Shown one piece after another: positions 42,822 through 52,094 of a stretch of 64,000 nucleotides of DNA; positions within the stretch are counted from its first letter, which is position 1, and each line of letters begins with the position of its first letter. A program made the translations under genes and the position numbers. Under the pieces are notes generated by a model. The model was not told the DNA's origin and made no database searches. It saw only the letters and a list, made by a program, of their open reading frames with translations. Source of the stretch: Alphaproteobacteria bacterium (lineage in GTDB: Bacteria; Pseudomonadota; Alphaproteobacteria; SHVP01); assembly GCA_040216735.1 (NCBI GenBank), contig JAVJOO010000003.1:388746-452745 (forward strand). Direction: 5' to 3'.

Positions 42822-44027
42822 CTATGCGTCGCGGTTGAGTAGTTCGTCGACCGCCCGCGCGAGCGGACGGTCGTCTGAAACCTGGATAAATGAACAGCCG
42901 GCGGCGTCGGCGGCCATTCGGTCGCGGTCGTCGTCGCCAATGAAGGTGTGCCGGCTCAGGTCAAGCGCGAAGTCCTTTTGCGCTTGGAAAAGCATGCCTG
43001 GTGCGGGTTTGCGGCAGTCGCAGCCTTCGTCCCACCCGTGCGGGCAGTGATAGATTGCGGCGATGTCGCCGCCGGCGGCACGGACATCCGCGCGCATGTG
43101 GGCATGAATCGAGTCCAAACCTGCGGTCGATAGATGGCCACGCGCAATCCCCGGCTGGTTGGTCGCGACGATCATGCGATAGCCGTTGTCCCGCAGCCTG
43201 GCCAGCGCTTCGAGTGCGCCCGGCATCCATTGCCACTGCGACCAGTCGCAAACGTATTGCGCGCGATTCATTTTCCGGTTCAGAACGCCGTCGCGGTCCA
43301 AGAGAACCGTGGGCCTGCGTTCAAGGAAACGAGCCGTTTCTTCCAGGCGATCTAGGCCGCCGATGGAATAGTAGCGATGTTCCGTTGCAAAGGCGGAGAG
43401 ATCGCCGGCGGCTACGGCACGGGGATAGGCGTAAGCTTCAAAGGACACGTTGTCCTCGGGCAGGGCCGCTACGATCGAACGATCTACCAGAGCAAATCCG
43501 ATATCGACGCCGAGGAGTCCCGGTGTCGTACGGCTCTTGTCATAGGCAATGACAATGCCGCGTTCGTCGATCGATACGTTGTCGCGGGAGCGCCCGTCGC
43601 GATTGCGATATACCGTAATTTGAAGCGGTTTGCCCGCGGCTTGCCGGGCAGCCCACGCCTTGCCGAGATCGAGCGGCCAATAATTATCGCAATATAGAAG
43701 TAGAAAGGTATCGTCCAGAAGGTGCTCGGCGCGCTTCAGTCGCTGGCCGGTTTCGTCCTCCACCGGAGAAATTTCGAATTGCACGTCGAGGCCGGGAGCG
43801 GGGTGTGCTCGGTAATGAGCTATCACGTCGTCTGCGCGGTATCCCAGCAGGACCAGAACGCGGGTGATCCCTTGCTCGCGCAATAGATCTAGAAGGTAAT
43901 CGAGAAACGGACGTCCGTTGATCTGGATCATCGGTTTAGGGCGTTCGGCTGTCAGCGGACGCAACCTGGTGCCTAGGCCCCCCGCCAGAATAACCGCCTG
44001 CCTAATTGGATGTGTCGATGGAGACAC
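42822..44027 (-). CDS. hddC-gmhB: Fused heptose-1-phosphate guanylyltransferase and heptose-bisphosphate phosphatase (HddC-GmhB)
   Basis: 401 residues in two domains. Residues 8-230 are a nucleotidyltransferase: AVILAGGLGTRLRPLTAERPKPM, with metal-binding YCDNYW. Residues 235-400 are a HAD-IIIA phosphatase: VLLDRDGVLN, the GmhB zinc loop ending CDCRKPAPGM, and FIGDDDRDRMAA. Together with HddA these convert heptose-7-phosphate to GDP-heptose (kinase, 7-phosphatase, guanylyltransferase). The fusion puts the last two steps on one chain. Start GTG at 44027 with GAGG 5 nt before. First gene of the minus-strand run; a CtrA box lies 61 nt upstream. Confidence 0.87.
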   Translation of the reverse strand: MSPSTHPIRQAVILAGGLGTRLRPLTAERPKPMIQINGRPFLDYLLDLLREQGITRVLVLLGYRADDVIAHYRAHPAPGLDVQFEISPVEDETGQRLKRAEHLLDDTFLLLYCDNYWPLDLGKAWAARQAAGKPLQITVYRNRDGRSRDNVSIDERGIVIAYDKSRTTPGLLGVDIGFALVDRSIVAALPEDNVSFEAYAYPRAVAAGDLSAFATEHRYYSIGGLDRLEETARFLERRPTVLLDRDGVLNRKMNRAQYVCDWSQWQWMPGALEALARLRDNGYRMIVATNQPGIARGHLSTAGLDSIHAHMRADVRAAGGDIAAIYHCPHGWDEGCDCRKPAPGMLFQAQKDFALDLSRHTFIGDDDRDRMAADAAGCSFIQVSDDRPLARAVDELLNRDA

Positions 44028-44087
44028 CGCGTCCTCACAAAAGTACGCGGCGTTCTGCCGCGCACGCCTATGAAGGCACAGCTATTC

Positions 44088-44102
44088 TTAACAGTCTGTT
44101 AA
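44088..44102. promoter_or_regulatory. Symmetric CtrA box in the divergent glycan promoter
   Basis: TTAACAGTCTGTTAA: an exact TTAA-N7-TTAA match and a perfect inverted repeat of seven bases around one central base. It lies 61 nt upstream of the hddC-gmhB start and 47 nt upstream of the GT2 start, so it can control both arms of the island. Confidence 0.72.
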
Positions 44103-44148
44103 ACATGAAAGCCTAGGTTGGCGTGTATCGTTACTAGGAGACGCCAAC

Positions 44149-45447
44149 GTGCAGCGGCCGAAACTCAGCATTTGTATCCCGACCCGAAATCGCCGGCTCT
44201 TCCTTGCCCGCCATCTTCGCCATATCTCGAAGTTCAAGAATTTGGACTACGAAGTCGTGATTTCCGACAATTTTTCGAGCGACGATACTGCGACCGTGGC
44301 CGAAGCTTACCGCGACGAGTTAAATGCGTTGGTCTATGTGCGCCAACAGTCGCCGCTCAACTTCTTCGAAACCCAAGTGGCGGCCGTCAACAACGCCAGC
44401 GGTCGTTACACGATCTGCACGTCGGACGACGACCTCCTTGTCGAGGAAGGGCTTCTCCGTGCGATCGAGCACCTCGATTGCGACCCGACGATCTCCGCGG
44501 TCTATGGCGCATGGGAAGGGTGGAAGCCCGAAGACAAGCAGCGCGCGTTTAAGGCCGCCGGGGTGACGAAAGAAACTCGGGTCCAGCAACGCGACCTGAT
44601 CCACTGGTACCTCAATGCTTCCACCCCTGAATTGCCAATCATGCGCACCGACGTGCTGCACAAGTCGCATCTGCCGTTTCAGCATCAATACGGGTTCGAC
44701 TTCTACGGCGCGGCGATGCTGACGAAATTCGGCGATTTGCTGATGATCCCCGACACGACGGTAAGGGTGACGCTCCATGCCGCCCAGGAGTCCCAAGCGC
44801 TCTATCGACCGGATATCCTCCAATGCTATCTCGCCGACTACGAACTTTTTTTCTCGCAGTTCGCTCCCTTTCGCGGCGGCGTCGGTTCGCAAATGGTGAT
44901 GCACGTCCTGGCCAAGCAGTACATCGTCGCCGCTGAGCGGGCGATCGGTCGCGGGGCCTATTTGATGGGGCGCGACCTTCTGCTGCGTGCGCGAGTCTAT
45001 TTGCCTGACGAAGCGGATATCCGGCTCGCGGCAATATGGAAGTCGCACCGCCTCCACTTTGTCGCCGAAAGCATCGTCGCGTTGATGACGTCGATGCATC
45101 CTGTCGAGAGGACCTTCATTGAGAGCGGTCCGGACACCGAGAGGGTGCGAGACCTAGTTTCCGCAATGCGGCAAGACGATGTCGTACTCGCCGGTTCGCG
45201 CGGCGACATTCTTGCCGTTCGCCTTTCTCCCAACGACCTCGTGATCGGTGCCGACGATTCGTTACGCGACGTTCTCGCCGATCGCTTTGGTTTTTGGATT
45301 CGCAAATACAGAACGCTGGACTCGCTCGAGCAAGCTGCGCGGATCGCGCCGGTGAACGACCTATCGGTCGAAGACTATTTGGACAAATTCTCCCCTGTTT
45401 CAACCGAGTTGCCGCAGCCCCAGCTCGTGGCCGGCGCCGCAAGCTGA
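44149..45447 (+). CDS. Family 2 glycosyltransferase
   Basis: 432 residues. GT-A fold N-terminus: LSICIPTRNRRLFLARHL, VVISDNFSSDDT, and the metal-binding TSDDD (about 97-101). The C-terminal half (about 180-430) is specific to this family and shared with the gene at 47674. GTG start at 44149 with AGGAG 8 nt upstream. Not membrane-anchored by eye. Transfers a cluster sugar to an unknown acceptor. First gene of the plus-strand arm, downstream of a CtrA box. Confidence 0.87.
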   Translation: MQRPKLSICIPTRNRRLFLARHLRHISKFKNLDYEVVISDNFSSDDTATVAEAYRDELNALVYVRQQSPLNFFETQVAAVNNASGRYTICTSDDDLLVEEGLLRAIEHLDCDPTISAVYGAWEGWKPEDKQRAFKAAGVTKETRVQQRDLIHWYLNASTPELPIMRTDVLHKSHLPFQHQYGFDFYGAAMLTKFGDLLMIPDTTVRVTLHAAQESQALYRPDILQCYLADYELFFSQFAPFRGGVGSQMVMHVLAKQYIVAAERAIGRGAYLMGRDLLLRARVYLPDEADIRLAAIWKSHRLHFVAESIVALMTSMHPVERTFIESGPDTERVRDLVSAMRQDDVVLAGSRGDILAVRLSPNDLVIGADDSLRDVLADRFGFWIRKYRTLDSLEQAARIAPVNDLSVEDYLDKFSPVSTELPQPQLVAGAAS

Positions 45448-45457
45448 CGAGGTAACC

Positions 45458-46648
45458 ATGACCGATCGCGCAAATACCGACCTCGAGCCGAGAGTTTCCG
45501 AATTCCGGAGCCCCGCGACGGATCGAGCTGAGATCCCGGAACGTCTCCTTCGCATCCGGCGGCTTCGGCAGATGGGTGTGGAACTCACCACCTCGTGCAA
45601 TTTGGCGTGCGTCTATTGTCATTTCGCGCCGCTTTCGCGCCGGGGCAAGGATGCCGAACCGGAACTGATCGAGCGCATCGTCGAGTTCGTCGGGGAATTC
45701 CCCGTGGACTATGTGACCATGTCCGGCGATGCGGAGATCACGATGTTTCCAGCCTGGACCGGCGTCGCTCGCCGCCTCCTGGAGATGAAGATCGATCTGC
45801 GCACCATCAGCAATTTCTCCAAGGGCATTTTCTCGGATGAAGAAGTCGATGTCTTTTCGCAGTTCCGACAAATCCTGATCAGCTTGGATACCTCCGATGC
45901 GGCCCTGCTGAAGAAGATCCGCTACCGCGCTGACCTACGTACCATCACCTTGAATATGCAACTGGTACGGGCCAGAGCGATTCTAATGGGCCGCAAGATT
46001 CCGGAATTTGTCTGCAACGTCGTGCTGCACGACAAGAACATCGGTCATGTCGATAAGACTGTCGCGTTTGCCCTCGCTAACGGATTCTCCCAAGTCTCGC
46101 TGGTGCGCTTTGTCGATTTGGAGGAAGTCTCCGGCGGTCTCAACGATCTGCGAGACAATCCCAACGCCACCCAGGTCTATCAGATTCGCAGTCTGGACGT
46201 TGCCGGGTTGCATAAGGCCGTCCAGGCAATGCGCAAAGCCGTGGAAATCGCCGGTAATCGAATCACCCTGTCGATCCAACCGGACATTCTCGAGGAAATC
46301 GACGCCGGGATGAACGGCGATAAGGCCGCGCGGGAAGGGGCGCCGACCTATCCGCCGGGTACCCGACGGACCAAGGATTGCATCATGCCGTGGGATTTCT
46401 TCTACGTGCTGTGGAACGGTGATGTCCCGCCGTGCTGCATCGTCAAAGGCACCTTCGTCGACAATGTGAGCGGAAAGCCGATTACCGACGTGATCAATTC
46501 CGAAGACATGATGGACTGGCGGCGTACCCTGCTGACCGGCGATTTGAAACCGGAATGCGAGACCTGCACCTACGTACTCGATACCAACACCGCGAGCCTA
46601 CGCCAGAAGGTGGAGAACTACCTGACCCAGTACGGAGATCCGATGTGA
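45458..46648 (+). CDS. Radical SAM/SPASM-domain protein
   Basis: 396 residues. The radical SAM 4Fe-4S motif is CNLACVYC (about 47-54). A SPASM-type C-terminal cysteine set includes CIMPWDFFYVLWNGDVPPCCIV and CETC, implying an auxiliary cluster. SPASM proteins modify peptides or sugars (for example epimerase or dehydrogenase activity). Located between two paralogous GT2 genes, so glycan-sugar modification is more likely than RiPP maturation; no precursor-peptide gene is seen. Ribosome-binding site GAGGTAACC before the ATG. Confidence 0.83.
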   Translation: MTDRANTDLEPRVSEFRSPATDRAEIPERLLRIRRLRQMGVELTTSCNLACVYCHFAPLSRRGKDAEPELIERIVEFVGEFPVDYVTMSGDAEITMFPAWTGVARRLLEMKIDLRTISNFSKGIFSDEEVDVFSQFRQILISLDTSDAALLKKIRYRADLRTITLNMQLVRARAILMGRKIPEFVCNVVLHDKNIGHVDKTVAFALANGFSQVSLVRFVDLEEVSGGLNDLRDNPNATQVYQIRSLDVAGLHKAVQAMRKAVEIAGNRITLSIQPDILEEIDAGMNGDKAAREGAPTYPPGTRRTKDCIMPWDFFYVLWNGDVPPCCIVKGTFVDNVSGKPITDVINSEDMMDWRRTLLTGDLKPECETCTYVLDTNTASLRQKVENYLTQYGDPM

Positions 46649-46691
46649 GCGGCCGTGGGGTAGGTGCCGATGCACCCGGAGCGGCGTTACA

Positions 46692-47672
46692 ATGAACGAA
46701 ATTGCCCCGCGCTTTGCCCGCCCGGTGGGGCGCGAAACGGTCGCGCGGCTTCAGGGCGTGTTTGACGACATCGTCCCGTGGTCAGGCACCGTAGGCGCTG
46801 GCCGCGTGCGCAGTTTCATGGGCGGCCTATTTCCGCGCGACGTCGACTCCGGCAAGGCCGCGGGCCGGATCGAAACTCGGCGGCCCGATCTCTCGGACGG
46901 CGAAGGTTTTGCCGAGTGGTACTCGATCCTCAAATCGATCGCGCGCGCGCGCGACCAATACACGATGGTGTCCCTGGGCGCCCACTACGGCGGCCCCTTA
47001 GTGGACGCCGTCTGCATGTTGCGCGCCCGCCGCCCAATGCCCTTTCGCCTGATCGGCGTCGAGGCCGATCCTTTCATGTGTGCGAGGGTGCACGAGCATT
47101 TTGCTGAGAACGACGTGCCGGAATCGGCGCTGACTCTGATCAACGCGGCGATCGCGGCGGACAACAAACCGGTTCTGTTCCCCGTCGCGCCGACGCGCAC
47201 CGGCGCGGCGCGGGCGCTCACCCAAGCGGCCGATATCCGGACGATTTTCCAACATGTCCTCGCAGGCCGGCATGCCGAGAAGGTCCTGGCCGGCCTCCTG
47301 ACCGACGGAAAGAGCGGTCTTTCCCAAGTTCTTCCGGGTACCGACGTGAATGCCGAGTTGCGCCTGTCGAGCGCCGTGACACTGGCGGACGTGATCGGTC
47401 CCCACGACCATGTCGACTACTTGGAAATCGATATCCAGTCGACCGAGCTTCAAGTTCTCCCGCCGTTCATGGACTTGTTGCGCGCTCGGGTCGGGTGGAT
47501 TCATTTGGGGACCCACGGGGTCGAATTGCACCGCACCCTTGGGGCATTGTTCCGCGCCAACGGGTTCGAGGTCCATATCGACTGGGAGCCCGAGAGCACC
47601 TACTCCAGCCCTGACGGCATATTGCGCACTGGCGACGGCGTCTTGACCATGGCCAACACAGCCTTCGACTGA
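46692..47672 (+). CDS. FkbM-like methyltransferase
   Basis: 326 residues. The recognisable part is the SAM-fold region YTMVSLGAHYGGPLVDAVCML, LIGVEADPFMCARVHEHF, and the FkbM-type C-terminal block VDYLEIDIQSTELQVLPPFMDLL with WIHLGTHG. FkbM proteins O-methylate sugars. The SAM glycine motif is SLGAHYGG rather than a classical GxGxG, so activity is not certain. Sits between the radical SAM gene and the second GT2, 1 nt from the latter. Confidence 0.72.
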   Translation: MNEIAPRFARPVGRETVARLQGVFDDIVPWSGTVGAGRVRSFMGGLFPRDVDSGKAAGRIETRRPDLSDGEGFAEWYSILKSIARARDQYTMVSLGAHYGGPLVDAVCMLRARRPMPFRLIGVEADPFMCARVHEHFAENDVPESALTLINAAIAADNKPVLFPVAPTRTGAARALTQAADIRTIFQHVLAGRHAEKVLAGLLTDGKSGLSQVLPGTDVNAELRLSSAVTLADVIGPHDHVDYLEIDIQSTELQVLPPFMDLLRARVGWIHLGTHGVELHRTLGALFRANGFEVHIDWEPESTYSSPDGILRTGDGVLTMANTAFD

Positions 47673-47673
47673 C

Positions 47674-48909
47674 ATGACGGCGCTCAGCATCTGCATTCCG
47701 ACGCGTAACCGAGCCGAGCATCTGCGGCAGCACCTTGCGCATTTGGCGGACTTTAAGCTCGACTGCGAAATCGTCGTTTCGGACAACTGCTCGGACGACG
47801 ATACCGCAACCGTGGTCGACAGCTTTCGCGATCGGATGTCCAATCTTTTCTACGTGCGTCAACCGCAGCCGTTGAACTTCTACGAGACTATGATCGCCGC
47901 GTGCAATCTCGCCACCGGCACCTTTGCGATGTACGCGGCCGACGACGACGCCCTGGTCGAAGATGGCATCGCCCATGCGATCGGGTTGATGACGCAAGAC
48001 CCGGGCATCAGCGCCGTTTACGGCGCGTGGCAGGAATGGGATCCCAAGACACGATCGGTCATTACCGGTCACGCGGCGTTTGCCCGGGAAACGTCCATTG
48101 GCCACGCCGAATTGTTGCAGCTCTACACCGAGCAGAAAACGCCGGAGATGCCGATCTTTCGCGTCGAGGGTTTCCGCAACAGCCATCTGCCGGTCCAGCA
48201 TCAATATGCCTTCGACTTTTTCGGCGCCGCCCTGTTTGCGGAGACTGGACGGCTGGTCTTCACGCCCGAACCGATCGTGCGGGTGACCCGCCACCCCGGC
48301 CAGGAATCGCACCGGCTCTACCGGCCCGACATCTTGCAGTGCTACCTCGCTGACTACGAGCTGTTTCTCAGCCGCTACTCCGAACTCGACACCGCGACGA
48401 GTACGGTGTTGGCCACTCGGGCGCTGGCCGAGCAATACCTCACCGCGGCGCAGCGCGCGATCGACAACCGCGAATTCCTCTACGCCCGCACGCTGTTGCA
48501 GCGCGCCGCTGTCTACCGTCCCGAGGATGCCCGTGCCGGGCTGCGGACGCTGGAGCGCGCCCACTTTAATGATCTGGTCGTCGAAAGCGTGGTTGGTTTG
48601 ATCGCGACGATGCAGCCGGTGCGCCGCATCCTAGGTGTGGCTGACGCGACGTGTAGCACTATCGGCCAAGCTGCCGCGGAGAAGAGCGGCAAAACGTTTG
48701 TTGCACTCGGCATCGACGATCTCGCGCAATGCGCGGTGCACGAAGACGACTTTTTGCTCTACCAGGATGAGGCGGCATTGTCGCAACTCCGCAACCGCGT
48801 CGGGTTTCCGCTGCGTCGTGCAAGGCGGCTCGGGTCGATCGTGGCTGCGTTGCGCCGTACCGATGTGCCACCGTCCCAAGCAAACCTCCCCCTAGCCGCA
48901 AACGGTTAA
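47674..48909 (+). CDS. Family 2 glycosyltransferase, paralogue of the gene at 44149
   Basis: 411 residues, with LSICIPTRNRAEHLRQHL, IVVSDNCSDDDTATVVDSF and AADDDALVEDG in the GT-A domain. It is similar along its whole length to the first GT2, including HQYAFDFFGAALF and QESHRLYRPDILQCYLADYELFLS. This indicates a duplication followed by specialisation, probably for different donors or acceptors in the same glycan. Last gene of the plus-strand arm. Confidence 0.87.
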   Translation: MTALSICIPTRNRAEHLRQHLAHLADFKLDCEIVVSDNCSDDDTATVVDSFRDRMSNLFYVRQPQPLNFYETMIAACNLATGTFAMYAADDDALVEDGIAHAIGLMTQDPGISAVYGAWQEWDPKTRSVITGHAAFARETSIGHAELLQLYTEQKTPEMPIFRVEGFRNSHLPVQHQYAFDFFGAALFAETGRLVFTPEPIVRVTRHPGQESHRLYRPDILQCYLADYELFLSRYSELDTATSTVLATRALAEQYLTAAQRAIDNREFLYARTLLQRAAVYRPEDARAGLRTLERAHFNDLVVESVVGLIATMQPVRRILGVADATCSTIGQAAAEKSGKTFVALGIDDLAQCAVHEDDFLLYQDEAALSQLRNRVGFPLRRARRLGSIVAALRRTDVPPSQANLPLAANG

Positions 48910-48986
48910 GGGCGTTGCTCCCAAGGGAGCCCATCGCGCAACTGCAGTGAGGTGGCGGGCCCTCGCGTGCCGGCCAGATTCGTCGC

Positions 48987-50666
48987 TCAGTCCACCATCG
49001 CGAAGAACTCGTCGAGCGAGATCTTTGGCAGGCTTTGAAGCCGGCTGTTTGCCGAAACATTGAAGACAGGTGGCGGCGCGAACCCGTGCAGGGTCGCCAT
49101 CGCGCCGATCTGAAAGGCAAGATCGCGGTCGCAGACGGCGGCGTCGTGGCGCATTGCCGTTTCGAAGTTCTCGCGCAGTTGGGTATTCCCGCCAAAGGCG
49201 ATGACACCGGTCTCTGAGCGACCGCCGATCCCCGATTGGCCGACGAAGTGAGATGTCGTTTTGTCGGTCGGGACGCCGTAATCCGCGCCGATCAGGAACA
49301 GTCGTTTCGGTTGCGCTGCAACCAACAGCGGCAATGCGGCAAGCAGCGTGCCCTCCTGAATCGTCCCGAGCGGGTCGTCCGGCGTGACGCTGCGCAGAGC
49401 GTTTCCGGCCACGCTCATAACTCGCGGGCCGTTGACGGCAAGGAACGCGGCGCGGCTTTCAGGGTCGAAGGCCGCGGTCAACGCGGCCGGCGAGGTGATC
49501 GCCATGGTTCGACGGGCTTGCTGCAAAAACGGTTTCAGGTGGGTGAGGGTGCCGCGCAGGCTACCGGCCCCCAGCGCGAGAACGATGTCGAGGCCGCGCT
49601 GCGCCGGCCCCAAGACCTCGCGTTGGACAACGCCGAAACGATTGAGGCTGGAAAATGCCGGTTTGCGCTTGCCGAGTTCGCCGATCCGCGCGCCGAAATC
49701 GCCGAGCGAATGGCCATGGCAGAGCATCACGAGGTCGCGACCGGCGACGAGGCGGCGCAGGTCTTCGAGCCGGGCTGCCGCGTCGGCATGGCCCGCGTTC
49801 GGATAGGCGAGGCCGCGCGCGATGCCCGCGTCGCGCAGAATGGCGTAGGTGCCGAGTGCGCTCGAAGATTGTCTGGCTTCGTGTTCAAGCCGCGCGCGAA
49901 AGGCATACAGCTCATACACACGGGCACTCTCCGCATCGTCCATCGCGCGCCATTCGGCGGCCGACGGCGTTTGCGCGGGGAGGGCCGCATTGCACGCATC
50001 GATCGCTGCGCTGAAAACCTCGCGCGCCTCGTTCGGACGGTCCTGACCGGCCAAGGCGACGCCTAGGTAACGCAGCATCTGCGGGTTCAGACTACCGGCG
50101 CGCGCCTGATAGACACCGATGAAGTGCTCGGCGTCCTGGTACCGCTGTTGGTAAATCGATGCGTCGACGATTTGTTCGAGATGCGCGCCATCGGTGTCCA
50201 GCCCGGCCGCTTTGGCGAGTAGGTCCGGCACCTCGTGTAAATGGTCCAACGTGTGTTGCGATAGAACTGCATAGGCCGTCGCCAACGCTGGGTTCTTGGG
50301 GTCGATCATCAGGGCCCGTCGCAGCGCATCGATGGCGCCCGGCGCGTCGCCGGTCCCGGCCCGTAGCGCGGCGAGTTGTTCCAGGGCCGCCGCATTGTGA
50401 GGCTCGCAGCCGACAACAGCCTCGAGAGCCCGCCGGGCGAGCGCGTAGTTGGTGCGGGCCGCGGCGACCTCGTAGACCTGGGCGTGGGCTTCGGCGCTCG
50501 GATGGGCCGCGCTCAGTTTGAGGTAGGCAAGCTCCGCCAATGCGAGGTTACCCTGTTCCAGCGCGTCTTGCCCCGCTTGCTCGAGCGCGCCGGGGTCCGA
50601 CAGAGCGATCGCCCGGGCGGGCGAAGGGCCGGTGGCAGCGCGTTCTGGGGGCGTTACGTTCATCAT
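48987..50666 (-). CDS. TPR protein with Maf/DUF115-like C-terminal domain, putative glycosyltransferase
   Basis: About 559 residues from the ATG at 50666, which has GAGGA 6 nt upstream; the frame stays open over mnmA, but that is antisense shadow. Residues about 30-260 are TPR-like helices. Residues about 300-555 hold DLVMLCHGHSLGDFGARIGEL, a GALGAGSL-like loop and KRLFLIGADYGVPTDKTTSHFVG, reminiscent of DUF115/Maf flagellin glycosyltransferases and sialyltransferase-like folds. I do not recognise a precise family. A TPR acceptor-binding part plus such a domain would fit protein glycosylation. Convergent with the GT2 gene. Confidence 0.55.
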   Translation of the reverse strand: MMNVTPPERAATGPSPARAIALSDPGALEQAGQDALEQGNLALAELAYLKLSAAHPSAEAHAQVYEVAAARTNYALARRALEAVVGCEPHNAAALEQLAALRAGTGDAPGAIDALRRALMIDPKNPALATAYAVLSQHTLDHLHEVPDLLAKAAGLDTDGAHLEQIVDASIYQQRYQDAEHFIGVYQARAGSLNPQMLRYLGVALAGQDRPNEAREVFSAAIDACNAALPAQTPSAAEWRAMDDAESARVYELYAFRARLEHEARQSSSALGTYAILRDAGIARGLAYPNAGHADAAARLEDLRRLVAGRDLVMLCHGHSLGDFGARIGELGKRKPAFSSLNRFGVVQREVLGPAQRGLDIVLALGAGSLRGTLTHLKPFLQQARRTMAITSPAALTAAFDPESRAAFLAVNGPRVMSVAGNALRSVTPDDPLGTIQEGTLLAALPLLVAAQPKRLFLIGADYGVPTDKTTSHFVGQSGIGGRSETGVIAFGGNTQLRENFETAMRHDAAVCDRDLAFQIGAMATLHGFAPPPVFNVSANSRLQSLPKISLDEFFAMVD

Positions 50667-50858
50667 CTGCATTCCTCGGCCCGGCGTTGACGGGTTCAAT
50701 CTTCGCACCCGCGCACGGGGATGCGTGGGCTTGGCGCAGGTCGACGGCTTGGACACCGCCGGTCGCCGCCAGTGTCGGTGCGGCGTGGTTAAGGCGCGGT
50801 TAACGGCGCCGCCCGGTCCTCGGTTGCCGCGGGCCGTGGAACCCCTATATTCCGCCCC

Positions 50859-52079
50859 ATGAACGCGCCCGCACCCCACCCCGTAAACAGTCTCGGTTTC
50901 GCCAAGCCCGCCGCAGCGACGCGCGTGGTCGTCGCCATGTCGGGCGGCGTCGATTCCTCGGTGGTCGCCGGGATGCTCGCCCGCGAGGGCTATGAGGTCG
51001 TGGGCGTCACGCTGCAGCTCTACGACATGGGCGCTACCAGTGTGAAAAGCCGCACATGCTGTGCCGGTCAAGATGTCCACGATGCCCGGCGCGTCGCCGA
51101 CACCCTGGGCATTCCGCACTATCTCCTCAATTACGAAGACCGCTTTCGCAGTGCCGTGATCGACGATTTTGTCGACAGTTACCTGGCGGGCCGCACGCCT
51201 ATTCCGTGCGTCCGCTGCAACCAAAGCGTCAAGTTCGCCGATCTGCTGGGCGCGGCGCGCGATCTTGGCGCGGATGCGCTCGCCACCGGTCACTACGTCC
51301 GCCGCGTCGTCGGCGCGGCCGGACCCGAATTGCACCGCGGTGCCGACCTGGGCCGGGATCAATCCTACTTTCTGTTCGCGACGACGCCCGACCAGCTCGA
51401 TTATCTGCGTTTTCCGCTGGGGCACTTGAACAAGACCGAAACCCGCGCGCTCGCCGCCGAATTCGGCTTGCTCGTCGCCGACAAGCCCGACAGCCAGGAC
51501 ATTTGCTTCGTGCCGAACGGCTCCTATCTCGATGTCGTCCGCCGCCACCGGCCCGAGGCCTTGGACGAAGGCGCGATCGTCGATCTTGAAGGTAACGAAC
51601 TCGCCCGCCACCCGGGCATCGCCGGTTACACGGTGGGCCAGCGCAAGGGCCTGGGCTTGGGGGCGCTCACTGGCGCGGGCGATCCGCTCTATGTCGTGGC
51701 CCTGCGCCCCGAGGCCCGCGAAGTCGTGGTCGGCCCCAGGGAAGCGTTGCTGGTCGACGAGATCCGCCTGGGCGAGGCCAATTGGCTCACCCCCGACCTC
51801 GCCGCCGGGATGCCTCGGCCCTGCACGGTCAAGGTCCGCTCGATGCAGGACGTCCAATCGGCCACGGTCGTCCCGAACGGGCAGGGCGGGGCGCTTGTAC
51901 ATCTAGACGCCGCCGCCGCCGGCGTGGCCCCCGGCCAGGCCTGCGTCCTCTACGACGGCCCCCGCGTCCTCGGCGGCGGCTGGATCGAAGCGACCGCGCG
52001 CCGGGCCGACGCGGCGGCCTGGACCGCCCCGACGGCCGCGACCAAGGGAACCTTGACACCCCACGCCCCCAGGGCCTAA
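50859..52079 (+). CDS. mnmA: tRNA-specific 2-thiouridylase MnmA
   Basis: 406 residues (family about 360-400). The ATP-pyrophosphatase P-loop is [15 protein letters not shown] (residues about 27-41), catalytic cysteine sites are at [12 protein letters not shown] and SQDICFVP, then a beta-barrel C-terminal domain with [13 protein letters not shown]. It makes 2-thiouridine at position 34 of Lys/Glu/Gln tRNAs. About 25 extra residues at each end are low-complexity. A tRNA gene follows 15 nt later. Confidence 0.96.
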   Translation: MNAPAPHPVNSLGFAKPAAATRVVVAMSGGVDSSVVAGMLAREGYEVVGVTLQLYDMGATSVKSRTCCAGQDVHDARRVADTLGIPHYLLNYEDRFRSAVIDDFVDSYLAGRTPIPCVRCNQSVKFADLLGAARDLGADALATGHYVRRVVGAAGPELHRGADLGRDQSYFLFATTPDQLDYLRFPLGHLNKTETRALAAEFGLLVADKPDSQDICFVPNGSYLDVVRRHRPEALDEGAIVDLEGNELARHPGIAGYTVGQRKGLGLGALTGAGDPLYVVALRPEAREVVVGPREALLVDEIRLGEANWLTPDLAAGMPRPCTVKVRSMQDVQSATVVPNGQGGALVHLDAAAAGVAPGQACVLYDGPRVLGGGWIEATARRADAAAWTAPTAATKGTLTPHAPRA

Positions 52080-52094
52080 ATCCCGCCCATCTCT

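Noticed and set aside
50667-51902. N-terminal extension of the TPR/Maf-like gene across mnmA (971-residue open frame)
   Set aside because: It is antisense to a clear mnmA, compositionally odd, and the ribosome-binding site plus TPR homology start at 50666.
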